This document shows, piece by piece, positions 1 to 7,774 of a DNA stretch of 11,815 nucleotides (within the stretch, counting starts at the first letter, position 1; each line of letters starts with the position of its first letter). Below the pieces are notes generated by a model, which did not search any database, was not told where the DNA came from, and saw only the letters and a program-made list of their open reading frames with translations. The stretch is from Nitrospinaceae bacterium (GTDB taxonomy: Bacteria; Nitrospinota; Nitrospinia; Nitrospinales; VA-1): positions 1 to 11,815 of the forward strand of contig JAPYPM010000053.1 of the NCBI GenBank assembly GCA_029937635.1, read 5' to 3'. The translations under genes and the position numbers were made by a program.

Positions 1-1138
1 GGACATGGTTGAGAATTTCTTCCATGCGTTGCATCCCAAAATTTAGAGTATTTGCAAAATTTGATTCTTCATTTTGGACTACTCGATGAATGAAACTTGA
101 GTTTTGTTTGAAATCGGGATAAGCATCAGAGAAAATATTTGTTACATAATCAGTGATATTGAAAAAAAATGGACCACTCTGTTCTAGGAGTTTTCCGTGT
201 CTGAGTGCGCGTCTAATAATTCTTCTGACGACATAGCCTCTCCCTTCATTTGAGGGAAGTACCCCATCTCCAATTAGAAAGGCAGCTGCTCTAGCATGGT
301 CTGTTATAACTCGAATCGAAATGTCATGCTTGATGTTAGAGCCGTAAGTTCTTTTCGTAATTCGGCAGACTTCTTTTATAATGTTCATTAGAAGGTCGCA
401 GTCGTAGTTTGAAGTTTTTCCTTGAGCTACAGCAGCTAGTCGTTCTAAACCCATTCCTGTGTCAATGCATGGGTTGGGTAATGCAGTAAGGTTGCCAGAT
501 TCATCTCTATTGTATTGCATGAAAACTAGGTTCCATATTTCAAGATAACGATCGCAATCGCAGCCGACGGCACAGGTGGTTTTTCCGCATCCAACATCTT
601 CTCCTTGGTCAATGTGAATTTCTGAGCAGGGGCCGCATGGTCCGGTGTTCCCCATAGACCAGAAATTATCTTTGTCTCCAAGTCGGCTTATGCGGTTGTT
701 CGGAATTCCAATAGTATTTTTCCAAATATCAAATGCCTCATTATCATCCTTGTAAATAGAAACGTATAGCTTGTCTTTAGGTAATCCGACTATGTTTGTT
801 AGAAAGTCCCACCCATATTTTATTGCATCATTTTTAAAATAATCGCCGAAGGAAAAATTTCCAAGCATTTCAAAAAAGGTATGATGCCTTGCAGTTCGAC
901 CAACCATTTCTAAGTCGTTGTGTTTTCCTCCAGCGCGTACGCATTTTTGTACCGAGACCGCTTTTTTGTGGACACTTATTTCTTGCCCTAAAAAAATATT
1001 TTTAAATTGGACCATTCCCGCATTGGTAAACAATAGGCTAGGGTCATTGTGGGGGACGAGCGAGTAACTTTTTACTTGAATATGTTGTTTGTCTTCAAAG
1101 TACTTCAAAAATTTTTTTCTAAGGTCACTGCCAGTCAT
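1..1138 (-). CDS. alaS: Alanine--tRNA ligase, N-terminal 379 residues (runs off the window)
   Basis: Cytoplasmic class II synthetase that charges tRNA-Ala with alanine. The frame is open from the ATG at 1138 to the window edge without a stop, so the gene is cut by the window and not broken. Family landmarks in order: LLFTNAGMVQFKNIFLG near residues 36-51, GRTARHHTFFEMLGNFSFG at 80-98 (motif 1/2 region), FWSMGNTGPCGPCSEIH at 159-175, a Cys-rich insert CGKTTCAVGCDCDRYLEIW at 184-202, GMGLERLAA at 228-236 (motif 3), and SNEGRGYVVRRIIRRALRHG at 296-315 in the tRNA-recognition region. Full-length AlaRS is about 870-900 aa, so the rest of the tRNA-recognition domain, the editing domain and the C-Ala domain lie outside. 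The start is the only ATG giving the usual N-terminus; its ribosome-binding site is weak. It lies 89 bp downstream of kdsD on the same strand and may be cotranscribed with it. Confidence 0.97.
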   Translation of the reverse strand, partial: MTGSDLRKKFLKYFEDKQHIQVKSYSLVPHNDPSLLFTNAGMVQFKNIFLGQEISVHKKAVSVQKCVRAGGKHNDLEMVGRTARHHTFFEMLGNFSFGDYFKNDAIKYGWDFLTNIVGLPKDKLYVSIYKDDNEAFDIWKNTIGIPNNRISRLGDKDNFWSMGNTGPCGPCSEIHIDQGEDVGCGKTTCAVGCDCDRYLEIWNLVFMQYNRDESGNLTALPNPCIDTGMGLERLAAVAQGKTSNYDCDLLMNIIKEVCRITKRTYGSNIKHDISIRVITDHARAAAFLIGDGVLPSNEGRGYVVRRIIRRALRHGKLLEQSGPFFFNITDYVTNIFSDAYPDFKQNSSFIHRVVQNEESNFANTLNFGMQRMEEILNHV

Positions 1139-1227
1139 ATATTTAACTCGGTTGCGAAAAAAGTAATTATTTTTTGCACAATACTATAGCGTTTAGATAG
1201 AAGTATTTTGTTCTAATTTTTTTAACT

Positions 1228-2238
1228 TTAAATAATTCGAGCTTTTAAGAGGTCATGGAGGTGGATAATTCCATCAACCTTTTTCCCATTTGTGCTAACA
1301 ACCAGTGATGTGATTGAATGTTTTTCCATGAGTTGTACTGCTTCTGTTGCTAAGTTAGTTTGTTCTAAGTATTTTGGAAAACTATTAGAAAGATCCCGTG
1401 CGCAAATTTTTGACACATCTTTTTTCTGTTCAATCATCCGCCGAAGATCACCATCGGTGATAATTCCTTTAAGGTGCTTCTTTTTGTCTATAATCAGAGT
1501 GACACCTAGTCGTTTTTGAGTTATTTCTGAAATGATGGTGGAGAGATTGGAGTTTTCGTAAACGATAGGAATTTGATCCCCTGTGTGCATTACATCTTCA
1601 ATGGTAGTCAGCATTTTTCTTCCAATGCTTCCTCCTGGGTGATTTCGTGCAAAAACTTCATCTTTGAATCCATTTAGCTCAAGGTATGCAACCACGAGAG
1701 CATCTCCCATAGCTAGCATTGCTGTAGTACTTGAGGTGGGAAGAAGACCATTTCCTCCGGCTTCCTTTTTAACACCAACATCAAGAACAAAGTTACTACG
1801 TATGGCTAATGTCGACTTAATATTTCCTGTGATAGCTATCAGTGTGCAATTAAGACGTTTAAGGGCAGGGATGAGTTTAATTATTTCCTCAGTTTCTCCG
1901 CTATTAGATAAAGCAATGATAATATCATTTTTAGAAATCAGTCCTAGGTCACCATGAATTGCCTCTGCCGCGTGCATGTAAATAGCAGTTAATCCGACGC
2001 TCGACATAGATGCCGCAATTTTTTGACCAATTAATCCTGATTTCCCCATTCCCGTAACGATCAATCTCCCCTTTCCCTCGCCGCCCAATGTGTGGACGAT
2101 TTTTGGAAAATCCACTCCAAGACGTTTAGCTAGGGCGGCCACTGCATCGCTTTCAACCTTTAAGACGTGTTTTGCTGTTTTTAAAATTGCGCGATCTTGA
2201 ATTTCTCTTCTTTTCAAGATACCCTTGTCGTTGCCCAT
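1228..2238 (-). CDS. kdsD: Arabinose-5-phosphate isomerase, KdsD/KpsF/GutQ family
   Basis: Interconverts ribulose-5-phosphate and arabinose-5-phosphate, the first committed step toward Kdo for lipopolysaccharide inner core; cytoplasmic. The 336-aa length is normal. The N-terminal SIS domain (about residues 45-190) shows GMGKSG at 63-68 with the conserved Lys66, AEAIHGDLG at 91-99, SNSGET at 111-116, PTSSTT at 167-172 and NHPGGSIGR at 199-207; Lys66, His95 and His200 match family active-site residues. Two CBS domains follow (about 216-270 with TDGDLRR at 261-267, and 281-335), as in full-length KdsD. The ATG at 2238 has little Shine-Dalgarno complementarity. alaS follows 89 bp downstream and polA diverges 168 bp upstream. 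Paralogues KpsF and GutQ have the same architecture, so the exact symbol is a choice; no capsule or glucitol genes are visible. Confidence 0.95.
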   Translation of the reverse strand: MGNDKGILKRREIQDRAILKTAKHVLKVESDAVAALAKRLGVDFPKIVHTLGGEGKGRLIVTGMGKSGLIGQKIAASMSSVGLTAIYMHAAEAIHGDLGLISKNDIIIALSNSGETEEIIKLIPALKRLNCTLIAITGNIKSTLAIRSNFVLDVGVKKEAGGNGLLPTSSTTAMLAMGDALVVAYLELNGFKDEVFARNHPGGSIGRKMLTTIEDVMHTGDQIPIVYENSNLSTIISEITQKRLGVTLIIDKKKHLKGIITDGDLRRMIEQKKDVSKICARDLSNSFPKYLEQTNLATEAVQLMEKHSITSLVVSTNGKKVDGIIHLHDLLKARII

Positions 2239-2257
2239 AATTGTCTTTAACTATTTA

Positions 2258-2286
2258 TGTTTAAAAGCTCTTAGGAGTTAAGTCAA
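2258..2286 (-). promoter_or_regulatory. Candidate sigma70-type promoter for kdsD
   Basis: Read on the minus strand, TTGACT (2286-2281, five of six to the -35 consensus) is followed after 17 bp by TAAACA (2263-2258, three of six to the -10). It would start transcription near 2251, giving a very short leader before the ATG at 2238. The -35 and spacing are good and the -10 is poor, so this is tentative. Confidence 0.35.
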
Positions 2287-2317
2287 ACGCTTTTAATATT
2301 AGCACAACTCTATTCGC

Positions 2318-2337
2318 TCAGCAATCCAAGTTGCTGA
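2318..2337. repeat. Perfect 7-bp inverted repeat in the kdsD/polA divergent region
   Basis: TCAGCAA (2318-2324), six-base loop TCCAAG, TTGCTGA (2331-2337). There is no T-tract on either side, so it is not a classic terminator. It lies 70 bp upstream of the polA start, where it could be an operator or a leader hairpin. The repeat is seen directly; a function is not. Confidence 0.6.
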
Positions 2338-2406
2338 ATTCATGAGTTTAATTTTATTATTTTGTTTGATATGTATTGGTTTAAATATTTGATTAAATAT
2401 TAGTTT

Positions 2407-5091
2407 ATGTCCAAGCCCAAAACAATTTACCTAATAGATGGTTCTTCATACATTTTTCGTGCATTTTTTGGTTTGCGGCAACAGCTCGCAACATCCAAAG
2501 GATTTCCAACAAATGCTTTGTACGGATTTATAAATATGTTGCAAAAAGTAATTCGTGACGAAAAACCAGATTATCTTGTCGTTGCATTTGATAGTCCAGA
2601 TAAAACGTTTCGCCACAAAATATATCCTGATTACAAGGCTAATCGGGATGCGCCTCCGGAAGAACTTTCTAAACAATTTCCTTATTTTGAGCCCATTGTC
2701 GAAGCATATGGTCTATCAAGTATACGCCGACCTGGGTTTGAAGCTGATGACATAATTGGAACGCTGGCCAAAAAGGGAGCAAAAGAAGGGTTAGATGTAG
2801 TTATTGTTAGTGGTGATAAAGATATGATGCAGTTGATATCACCTAATGTACATATGTTGGATACTATGAAAAATAAAAAGTTCATGGATAAAGATGTTTT
2901 AGAAAAATTTGGTGTGTCTCCAGACAAGGTTATCGAGGTAATGGGTTTGATGGGAGATTCCAGTGATCATATCCCAGGGGTGGCAGGGGTTGGCCCAAAA
3001 ACAGCAGCTGCATTGATTCAAAAATTTGGTTCTATAGAATCTCTCTACAAACGGATCGATGAAGTCGAAAAGAATAAAGTTAAAGAGAAATTAGAACGTG
3101 ACAAGGAGAATGCTTTCATGAGTCGTGAGCTTGTTACAATCGATACAAAAATGGATTTGGAATTTAATTCGGATTTAATGAAGCTTGGTAAAGTCGATAG
3201 AGGTAAGCTCAAAAAATTGTTCGAAGAATTCGAGTTTGTATCCTTCCTCGAAGGAGTTCAAGGTGAAGTGACTAACCCACTTAAGGTTGATCGCTCAGAC
3301 TATAAAACTATCCTGACTGAAGAATCATTCGATGATCTTTTGAAACGCTTGGTAACGGAAAAATATTTTGCGTTTGATGTAGAAACCACAAGTAAACGGC
3401 CAGTCTGGGCGAGAATGGTTGGTATTTCATTTTCATTTAGGGATGGTTATGCCTGTTATCTCCCGTTGGCTCACAGGTATCTTGGGGCGCCCGATCAATT
3501 AGAACTTAAAAAGGTGTGTGAAAGATTAAAACCAATTTTCGAAGATAAGAGCATTAAAAAATGTGGCCATAACATAAAATATGATCTTATCGTTATGGCT
3601 AATGAAGGTATTGCTTTAGATGGTGTGGATTTTGACTCGATGATTGCCTCTTACCTGCTCAATCCATCTAGTCGAGGCCATGGGTTAGATGCTCTTACTA
3701 TGGAGTATTTTGGGCATCAAAATCTAACATATAAAGAGATGGTAGGCACTGGAAAAAAGGAAATTTGTTTTGATGGGGTTGAAGTTGATCAAGCCACAGA
3801 ATACGCTGCCGAGGACTCTGATATGACTTGGAGGCTTAAGGAAAAACTAGAACCCAAGCTTAATGGAAGTACACTTAAGTTATATAAGGAGATTGAGTTA
3901 CCGTTGTTAGAGGTCCTTGCTGAAATTGAATTAAATGGTGTTCACGTAAACCGGAAACACCTTGTAGAACTTTCAAGTAAAATAGATAAAGAATTGCTTC
4001 ATTTGATAAAGGATATATATTTACTTGCCGGTGAAGAGTTCAATATAAATTCTCCTAAACAACTTTCTGTGATTTTATTTGAAAAACTCAAGCTACCGAT
4101 AGTTAAAAAAACAAAGACAGGGTATTCTACTGATGTGTCCGTTCTTGAGTTCTTAGCTACAGATCACAAACTTCCTAAGCAGATTGTCTCTTATCGTCAA
4201 TTAGCAAAACTCAAGACTACATATGTAGATGCCCTTCCTAGAGAGATATTTAATAATACGGGACGAGTTCACACTTCTTTTAATCAGACTATTGCAGCTA
4301 CTGGACGTTTGAGTAGTAGTAATCCTAATCTTCAAAACATACCGATACGTTCTGATATGGGGAGGGAAATCCGTAAAGCGTTTACAGCAGAGGGTGATAA
4401 TATACTTTTATCCGCTGACTATTCTCAAATTGAGTTGCGAATTCTAGCCCACTTGTCAAAAGATAAAGCTTTGAAAAATGCTTTTGATAAAGGTGAGGAT
4501 GTTCATGCACGAACAGCAGCTGATATTTTTGGGGGTTCTATAGACCAGGTAGATGAAAAATCACGACGTATTGCTAAAGCGGTGAACTTTGGCATTATTT
4601 ATGGTCTTAGTGCTTTTGGACTTTCACGCCAACTCAATATTAGTAGAAACGATGCTAAAAATTTTATTGACCAGTATTTTTTATTATACAGTAAGGTTAA
4701 AGGTTTTATGAATAACACGATCGCTGAGGCTCGTGAGTGCGGGTATACATTGACTATGTTTAATCGTCGAAGATACTTACCTGACCTTAAAAGTGATAAT
4801 AGGCAGGTTAGAGAAAGTGCTGAAAGAATAGCTATTAATTCTCCAATTCAGGGTAGTGCAGCAGATCTTATTAAAGTTGCTATGATACGACTTTCCAGAA
4901 GCTTGAAAAAAATAAAATTAAGTTCAAAGATGATTTTGCAAATTCACGATGAATTGCTTTTTGAATGTCCTATTCATGAGAAAAAAGAAATTGAGTCATT
5001 AGTAAGTAAAGAAATGGAAGGAGCTTGCAAGCTGTCTGTCCCAATTGTTGTCGATATGGGTTGGGGGGAAAACTGGAGCGAAGCACATTGA
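2407..5091 (+). CDS. polA: DNA polymerase I, with 5' nuclease, 3'-5' exonuclease and polymerase domains
   Basis: Fills repair gaps and removes Okazaki RNA primers by nick translation. At 894 aa it has all three family domains. 5' nuclease (about 5-290): IDGSS at 10-14, FDSPDKTFRH at 61-70, GFEADDIIG at 110-118, SGDKDM at 135-140, GDSSDHIPG at 183-191. 3'-5' exonuclease (about 318-485): D324/E326 in FAFDVET, D393 in HNIKYD, and Y466/D470 in YAAED, matching E. coli D355, E357, D424, Y497 and D501, so proofreading should be active. Polymerase (about 500-894): motif A SADYSQIELR with D671/E676, O-helix RRIAKAVNFGIIYG with K724, F728 and Y732, motif C QIHDEL with D848. Phe at 728 (E. coli F762) is the usual cellular state. 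No strong ribosome-binding site precedes the ATG, but the N-terminus matches the family. Confidence 0.98.
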   Translation: MSKPKTIYLIDGSSYIFRAFFGLRQQLATSKGFPTNALYGFINMLQKVIRDEKPDYLVVAFDSPDKTFRHKIYPDYKANRDAPPEELSKQFPYFEPIVEAYGLSSIRRPGFEADDIIGTLAKKGAKEGLDVVIVSGDKDMMQLISPNVHMLDTMKNKKFMDKDVLEKFGVSPDKVIEVMGLMGDSSDHIPGVAGVGPKTAAALIQKFGSIESLYKRIDEVEKNKVKEKLERDKENAFMSRELVTIDTKMDLEFNSDLMKLGKVDRGKLKKLFEEFEFVSFLEGVQGEVTNPLKVDRSDYKTILTEESFDDLLKRLVTEKYFAFDVETTSKRPVWARMVGISFSFRDGYACYLPLAHRYLGAPDQLELKKVCERLKPIFEDKSIKKCGHNIKYDLIVMANEGIALDGVDFDSMIASYLLNPSSRGHGLDALTMEYFGHQNLTYKEMVGTGKKEICFDGVEVDQATEYAAEDSDMTWRLKEKLEPKLNGSTLKLYKEIELPLLEVLAEIELNGVHVNRKHLVELSSKIDKELLHLIKDIYLLAGEEFNINSPKQLSVILFEKLKLPIVKKTKTGYSTDVSVLEFLATDHKLPKQIVSYRQLAKLKTTYVDALPREIFNNTGRVHTSFNQTIAATGRLSSSNPNLQNIPIRSDMGREIRKAFTAEGDNILLSADYSQIELRILAHLSKDKALKNAFDKGEDVHARTAADIFGGSIDQVDEKSRRIAKAVNFGIIYGLSAFGLSRQLNISRNDAKNFIDQYFLLYSKVKGFMNNTIAEARECGYTLTMFNRRRYLPDLKSDNRQVRESAERIAINSPIQGSAADLIKVAMIRLSRSLKKIKLSSKMILQIHDELLFECPIHEKKEIESLVSKEMEGACKLSVPIVVDMGWGENWSEAH

Positions 5092-5252
5092 ATAAACGGA
5101 TATAGTTCTTATGCCGTTGTAAGTAAACCCTTTCAAAGTTAAAGTTTTTACTAGACTTTTTATCTAATGCATGAATCCTACCATCCGTATGAATGCAAGA
5201 AGTTATTTAATATATATATTTATCTATTGTGCAGGTCGGGAAAAACTATCAG

Positions 5253-5276
5253 AGAAAAATCATAAATTTTTTTTCT
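5253..5276 (-). terminator. Weak A/T hairpin just after the 49-codon ORF
   Basis: On the minus strand, 2 nt after the stop of the 5279-5428 ORF, AGAAAAA and TTTTTCT form a 7-bp arm pair around a 10-nt AT loop, with runs of A and T. The stem has only one G-C pair, so it would be a poor terminator. It would also serve polA transcripts arriving from the left. Low confidence. Confidence 0.25.
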
Positions 5277-5278
5277 AA

Positions 5279-5428
5279 TCAGATCAAGAAATAAAAAACT
5301 ATTGCTGGAATGGATGCTCCGCTAATTGATGCTATGACTGATTTCAATAAATACTTTTTGGGCCCACTAAAATGTTTTTTTTTGTTCCAATTATTAGAGA
5401 TATGCGCTGCAAATTTTAAACTTTCCAT
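5279..5428 (-). CDS. Hypothetical 49-aa single-pass membrane peptide
   Basis: An ATG at 5428 opens 49 codons ending in TGA. A GGGGGA run lies about 8 nt upstream, a plausible Shine-Dalgarno site in a very AT-rich setting. The peptide has a charged, Lys-rich front (NNWNKKKHF at residues 12-20, then GPKKYLLK at 22-29) and a hydrophobic end of about 20 residues (SVIASISGASIPAIVFYFLI) long enough to cross the membrane. Positive charges just before the helix predict a cytoplasmic N-terminus. It sits alone between polA and msrB, 201 bp upstream of the end of msrB's coding region. No family is recognised. Coding status rests on the start context, the clean amphipathic layout and its fit in an otherwise empty gap. 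Confidence 0.5.
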   Translation of the reverse strand: MESLKFAAHISNNWNKKKHFSGPKKYLLKSVIASISGASIPAIVFYFLI

Positions 5429-5629
5429 AGTTTTCCCCCGTTACTTTACTTGAGTAATTTTGTTGAAAATCAGAGGCATTCATCATTCTTTATCGGAAAT
5501 TATTTCTTTGAACTTTAGTTCGATTGTGAGCTTGTAATTATGTGTAAAATTTGCTTAAAGAAGTTAGCTATCTTATGGGTTGTAGTTAGGAGTTTAAGGA
5601 TGAGTCCTGGTGTGAGTAAGAGGGTTTAA

Positions 5630-6025
5630 CTATTTCTTTTTCAATTCTAGCGATGTTGAATTGATGCAATACCTTAATCCGGTTGGTTGAGGGCCATCAG
5701 GAAATAAATGGCCTAGATGCGAGTCGCATTTGTTGCATAATACTTCTGTTCTTTTCATAAAGAGAGAACTGTCTTCTTTAGTTGCAATTTGTTCTGAGTT
5801 TATGGCTTGATAAAAGCTTGGCCAGCCAGTACCAGAATCAAACTTTGAGTTTGAATCAAACAGTTCGTTGCCACAACATGCGCACCGGTAGATGCCAATT
5901 TCTTTGCTGTCCCAATAGTTGCCACTGAATGCTTGTTCGGTTCCTTTTTTTCTGCATATTTTAAACTGCTCTGGTGATAATTGTTCCCGCCACTCATTAT
6001 CATTTTTAAAAATTTTTTCAGTCAT
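5630..6025 (-). CDS. msrB: Peptide-methionine (R)-S-oxide reductase MsrB
   Basis: Reduces methionine-R-sulfoxide in oxidised proteins back to methionine, normally with thioredoxin as reductant. The 131-aa length is typical of the stand-alone enzyme, and no MsrA domain is fused. Zinc-binding CxxC pairs are at C48/C51 (YRCACCGNELF) and C97/C100 (LCNKCDSHLGH). FDSGTGWPSF at 62-71 and GHLFPDGPQPTGLRYCINS at 105-123 carry the active site, with catalytic C120 in RYCIN. C24 in FKICRKKGTE is an additional Cys whose role I cannot assign. There is no signal peptide, so it is cytoplasmic. The start at 6025 is 21 bp after the stop of the upstream membrane-protein gene on the same strand, so the two are probably cotranscribed; the ribosome-binding site is a weak GAGA. 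Confidence 0.96.
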   Translation of the reverse strand: MTEKIFKNDNEWREQLSPEQFKICRKKGTEQAFSGNYWDSKEIGIYRCACCGNELFDSNSKFDSGTGWPSFYQAINSEQIATKEDSSLFMKRTEVLCNKCDSHLGHLFPDGPQPTGLRYCINSTSLELKKK

Positions 6026-6046
6026 TATGGTCTCATTTTTATTTTT

Positions 6047-6472
6047 TTACTGCATTTTTTTGGTTAATTCGCTTTCTAGACCCTCTGCTTCAGGGATTGG
6101 TTCTATTGGTTCATCTTGTAAGTCAAGTCGAAATAAACTTTCCTGTTCTTTTGAATCGTGGTATTCAATGCGGTTTTTTGTGTGAGATTCTAACAGCTTA
6201 TTTTTTGGCATATTTGGTTTTTCTAACTCAGTGGTTGGGGTGCCAAACCAAACCCATTTCAAAAGTCGAATAAAAAAGATAGAGCTCACGTAAAGGAGTG
6301 ACCAGATAGCAAGGAAGGATATCAACAATATTGTCATAGTTTTTTTGAAGCTCAGGTCCTCAATTAAACTAATCATCATATTTAATTGATGTGCATATTG
6401 GAATGCTACCGCTAGTAGCAGTGTGGGTAAAATAACCGCCCAAAGTCGGTGAATTTTACAAATTAAGCCCAT
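6047..6472 (-). CDS. Hypothetical two-helix membrane protein upstream of msrB
   Basis: The frame is open from an ATG at 6550, but I choose the ATG at 6472 (141 aa) because AGAGGAAG stands five bases before it, the best ribosome-binding site in the neighbourhood, and because the protein then begins MGLICKIHRLWAVILP just before the first helix. Two hydrophobic segments, about residues 9-27 and 46-70, enclose a short loop with Asp/Glu. A hydrophilic tail of about 65 residues follows, acidic and Pro-rich toward its end (LQDEPIEPIPEAEG at 118-131). No enzyme motif or known family is recognised. Its stop lies 21 bp before msrB, suggesting an operon, but that does not establish a link to methionine repair. 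Topology is prediction by eye. Confidence 0.75.
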   Translation of the reverse strand: MGLICKIHRLWAVILPTLLLAVAFQYAHQLNMMISLIEDLSFKKTMTILLISFLAIWSLLYVSSIFFIRLLKWVWFGTPTTELEKPNMPKNKLLESHTKNRIEYHDSKEQESLFRLDLQDEPIEPIPEAEGLESELTKKMQ

Positions 6473-6570
6473 AACTACTTCCTCTATTATTAAGGATTTT
6501 AAATAAAAAGGCGTTACCAATAATGGATCTTGCTTTCTTGACTGCACCACAAATATTATTTCACATCTAG

Positions 6571-6576
6571 ATTATA
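6571..6576 (-). promoter_or_regulatory. Candidate -10 element for the membrane protein-msrB pair
   Basis: The minus strand reads TATAAT, a perfect -10 hexamer, preceded by TG. No good -35 lies 16-18 bp upstream (TTAATT at best). Transcription would begin near 6564, about 90 nt before the preferred ATG at 6472 and only 14 nt before the alternative ATG at 6550. Confidence 0.4.
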
Positions 6577-6690
6577 CATATAAAATGATAAAAAATTAAT
6601 AATATTTCAATAAAACAGTAGTTTATGAGTTTTGTAATGAGAAAGTCGTTAAATACAATGATCTTAAAACAGGGTTTTATTTAAGTGAAA

Positions 6691-6720
6691 TTGATAAATT
6701 ATCGATAAATTTTGTATGAC
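6691..6720 (+). promoter_or_regulatory. Candidate promoter with embedded palindrome upstream of a 46-codon ORF
   Basis: TTGATA (6691-6696) and TATGAC (6715-6720) are 18 bp apart, a moderate sigma70 match that would start a transcript near 6727, 13 nt before the ATG at 6740. The spacer holds the perfect 10-bp palindrome TTATCGATAA (6699-6708). GATAAATT is repeated at 6693-6700 and 6704-6711, exactly 11 bp apart, or about one helical turn. That layout would suit a repressor site, but no regulator is identified. Confidence 0.35.
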
Positions 6721-6739
6721 TTAAAAAATAGGTATTGCT

Positions 6740-6880
6740 ATGAGAATCCCTGAAAACAATAATGAAAAAAATACTTTAATTGTATGGAAAAGAAGAGATA
6801 GAAGAGTACAGAAATCCTTTAAAGAAGAGTTGAAAGAGAGTTTTAATAAGGAAAAATCGAAGTCAATAAAACAACTTTGA
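6740..6880 (+). CDS. Hypothetical 46-aa basic, highly charged protein
   Basis: An ATG at 6740, with AGGT about 7 nt upstream, opens 46 codons to TGA. The product starts with a polar stretch (MRIPENNNEKN) and becomes strongly charged: IVWKRRDRRVQKSFKEELKE at residues 14-33, then a Lys/Ser-rich end. There is no signal peptide, membrane helix or cysteine, and the middle could form one amphipathic helix. It is convergent with doxX and divergent from the msrB pair. No family is recognised. Support is the start context, the upstream promoter candidate and a composition much less random than the flanking AT-rich DNA; chance is still possible. Confidence 0.4.
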   Translation: MRIPENNNEKNTLIVWKRRDRRVQKSFKEELKESFNKEKSKSIKQL

Positions 6881-6952
6881 AAGAATTTTCTGGATACGAT
6901 AATTTAAATAGCAAATAATACTGTAAAAGTATCAAGTGCCTAAAGAGTAGTC

Positions 6953-7432
6953 TTAAACATTAGAGAGGGTAGTTTTTAGGATTTTTTTATTTATTAATTC
7001 ATCCACCGAATATTTTCCACCACCACTAACCAGAAGAGGGATACTTATTCCTATAACTAAAAGGTGATATTCAAAGCCTTCTCCCGCTTGTTTGCCAAAC
7101 CAGTTCATGAAAAGACCATTAGGTATATGTACAGTTATAATAGCTCCCACCATTATGCAAATTAACCCAAATGCGGATAACCGAGTAAAAAAGCCTACGA
7201 TCAACCCTAGCGATCCAAATGACTCTCCCATGATAATCAAAAACGCAATAACCCAAGGTAAACCAGCTGTTTCTGTAAAATAAGTCATTGTATTAGTAAA
7301 GCCAAAACCACCAAACCAGCCAAAAAGTTTTTGAGCACCATGAGGGAACATCACACAACCCAATATCACTCGGGGAACCCAGTACGAAAAACTAGCATTA
7401 GTTTGAAATAAATATTTAAAAAAAATAGCCAT
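6953..7432 (-). CDS. DoxX-family integral membrane protein
   Basis: DoxX/SURF4-like four-helix inner-membrane protein. Members have been tied to oxidative-stress and thiol homeostasis or to quinone-linked oxidoreductases, but the reaction of this copy is not known. At 159 aa it has helices at about 18-36, 58-80, 85-103 and 122-138. The family signature is clear: HGAQKLFGWFGGFGF at 31-45, FTETAGLP at 52-59, GESFGSLGLIVGFFTRLSA at 69-87. The C-terminal tail (KYSVDELINKKI) is hydrophilic. The start at 7432 is preceded by a weak GGATG. It lies 32 bp downstream of a small secreted or anchored protein gene on the same strand, very likely the same transcript. Confidence 0.9.
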   Translation of the reverse strand: MAIFFKYLFQTNASFSYWVPRVILGCVMFPHGAQKLFGWFGGFGFTNTMTYFTETAGLPWVIAFLIIMGESFGSLGLIVGFFTRLSAFGLICIMVGAIITVHIPNGLFMNWFGKQAGEGFEYHLLVIGISIPLLVSGGGKYSVDELINKKILKTTLSNV

Positions 7433-7464
7433 AAGAACATCCGCTCTATTTTTAATTTAACGTT

Positions 7465-7731
7465 TTATTGATTTATAGTTTTCTCTTCGGTCGTTTCTTC
7501 CTGTTTGGGAATTGTAGTAGGGGAGCTTAGTTCGATACTTTGAGCGTTAAGACCACTAGTTTCTTCAGAGCTCGGTTTTAGAGCATCGGGCAAAGAAATA
7601 TCATTTGTCTTTTGCGGTATTTTAATCTTTTCTGGATTATTATTCGCTTTGTAAATCAAGTCTGAATAACTCCATACAGCCCCAGACCATCCAAGCAAAA
7701 ATACTAACAAATATCGTGCAAGAGCATTCAT
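7465..7731 (-). CDS. Hypothetical 88-aa secreted or membrane-anchored protein
   Basis: The start ATG at 7731 has AGAGG 9 nt upstream. Residues 1-22 (starting MNALARYLLVFLLGWSGAVW) form a signal peptide or anchor. The rest is polar, Pro/Ser/Thr/Glu-rich and probably disordered, ending in a Glu/Thr-rich tail (PKQEETTEEKTINQ). There is no lipobox Cys, so this is not a lipoprotein, and no family is recognised. It is first in a two-gene unit with doxX 32 bp downstream, so the product may sit beside the DoxX protein in the envelope; that is inference. Confidence 0.72.
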   Translation of the reverse strand: MNALARYLLVFLLGWSGAVWSYSDLIYKANNNPEKIKIPQKTNDISLPDALKPSSEETSGLNAQSIELSSPTTIPKQEETTEEKTINQ

Positions 7732-7774
7732 TTATTTTAACCTCTTTGATAATTGAAGTTTGATTGGGCCATTT

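Noticed and set aside
1292..1957. Plus-strand open frames inside kdsD
   Set aside because: They are antisense shadows of a clear family member and have no recognisable protein pattern.
5095..5159. Possible polA terminator stems (AACGG/CCGTT and AAAGT/ACTTT)
   Set aside because: Stems are 5 bp with long loops, and the one followed by T residues is almost all A-T; too weak to call.
6918..6932. ATACT-GTAAA-AGTAT hairpin between the convergent 46-aa ORF and doxX
   Set aside because: A 5-bp AT stem without a T-tract cannot be separated from chance in this composition.
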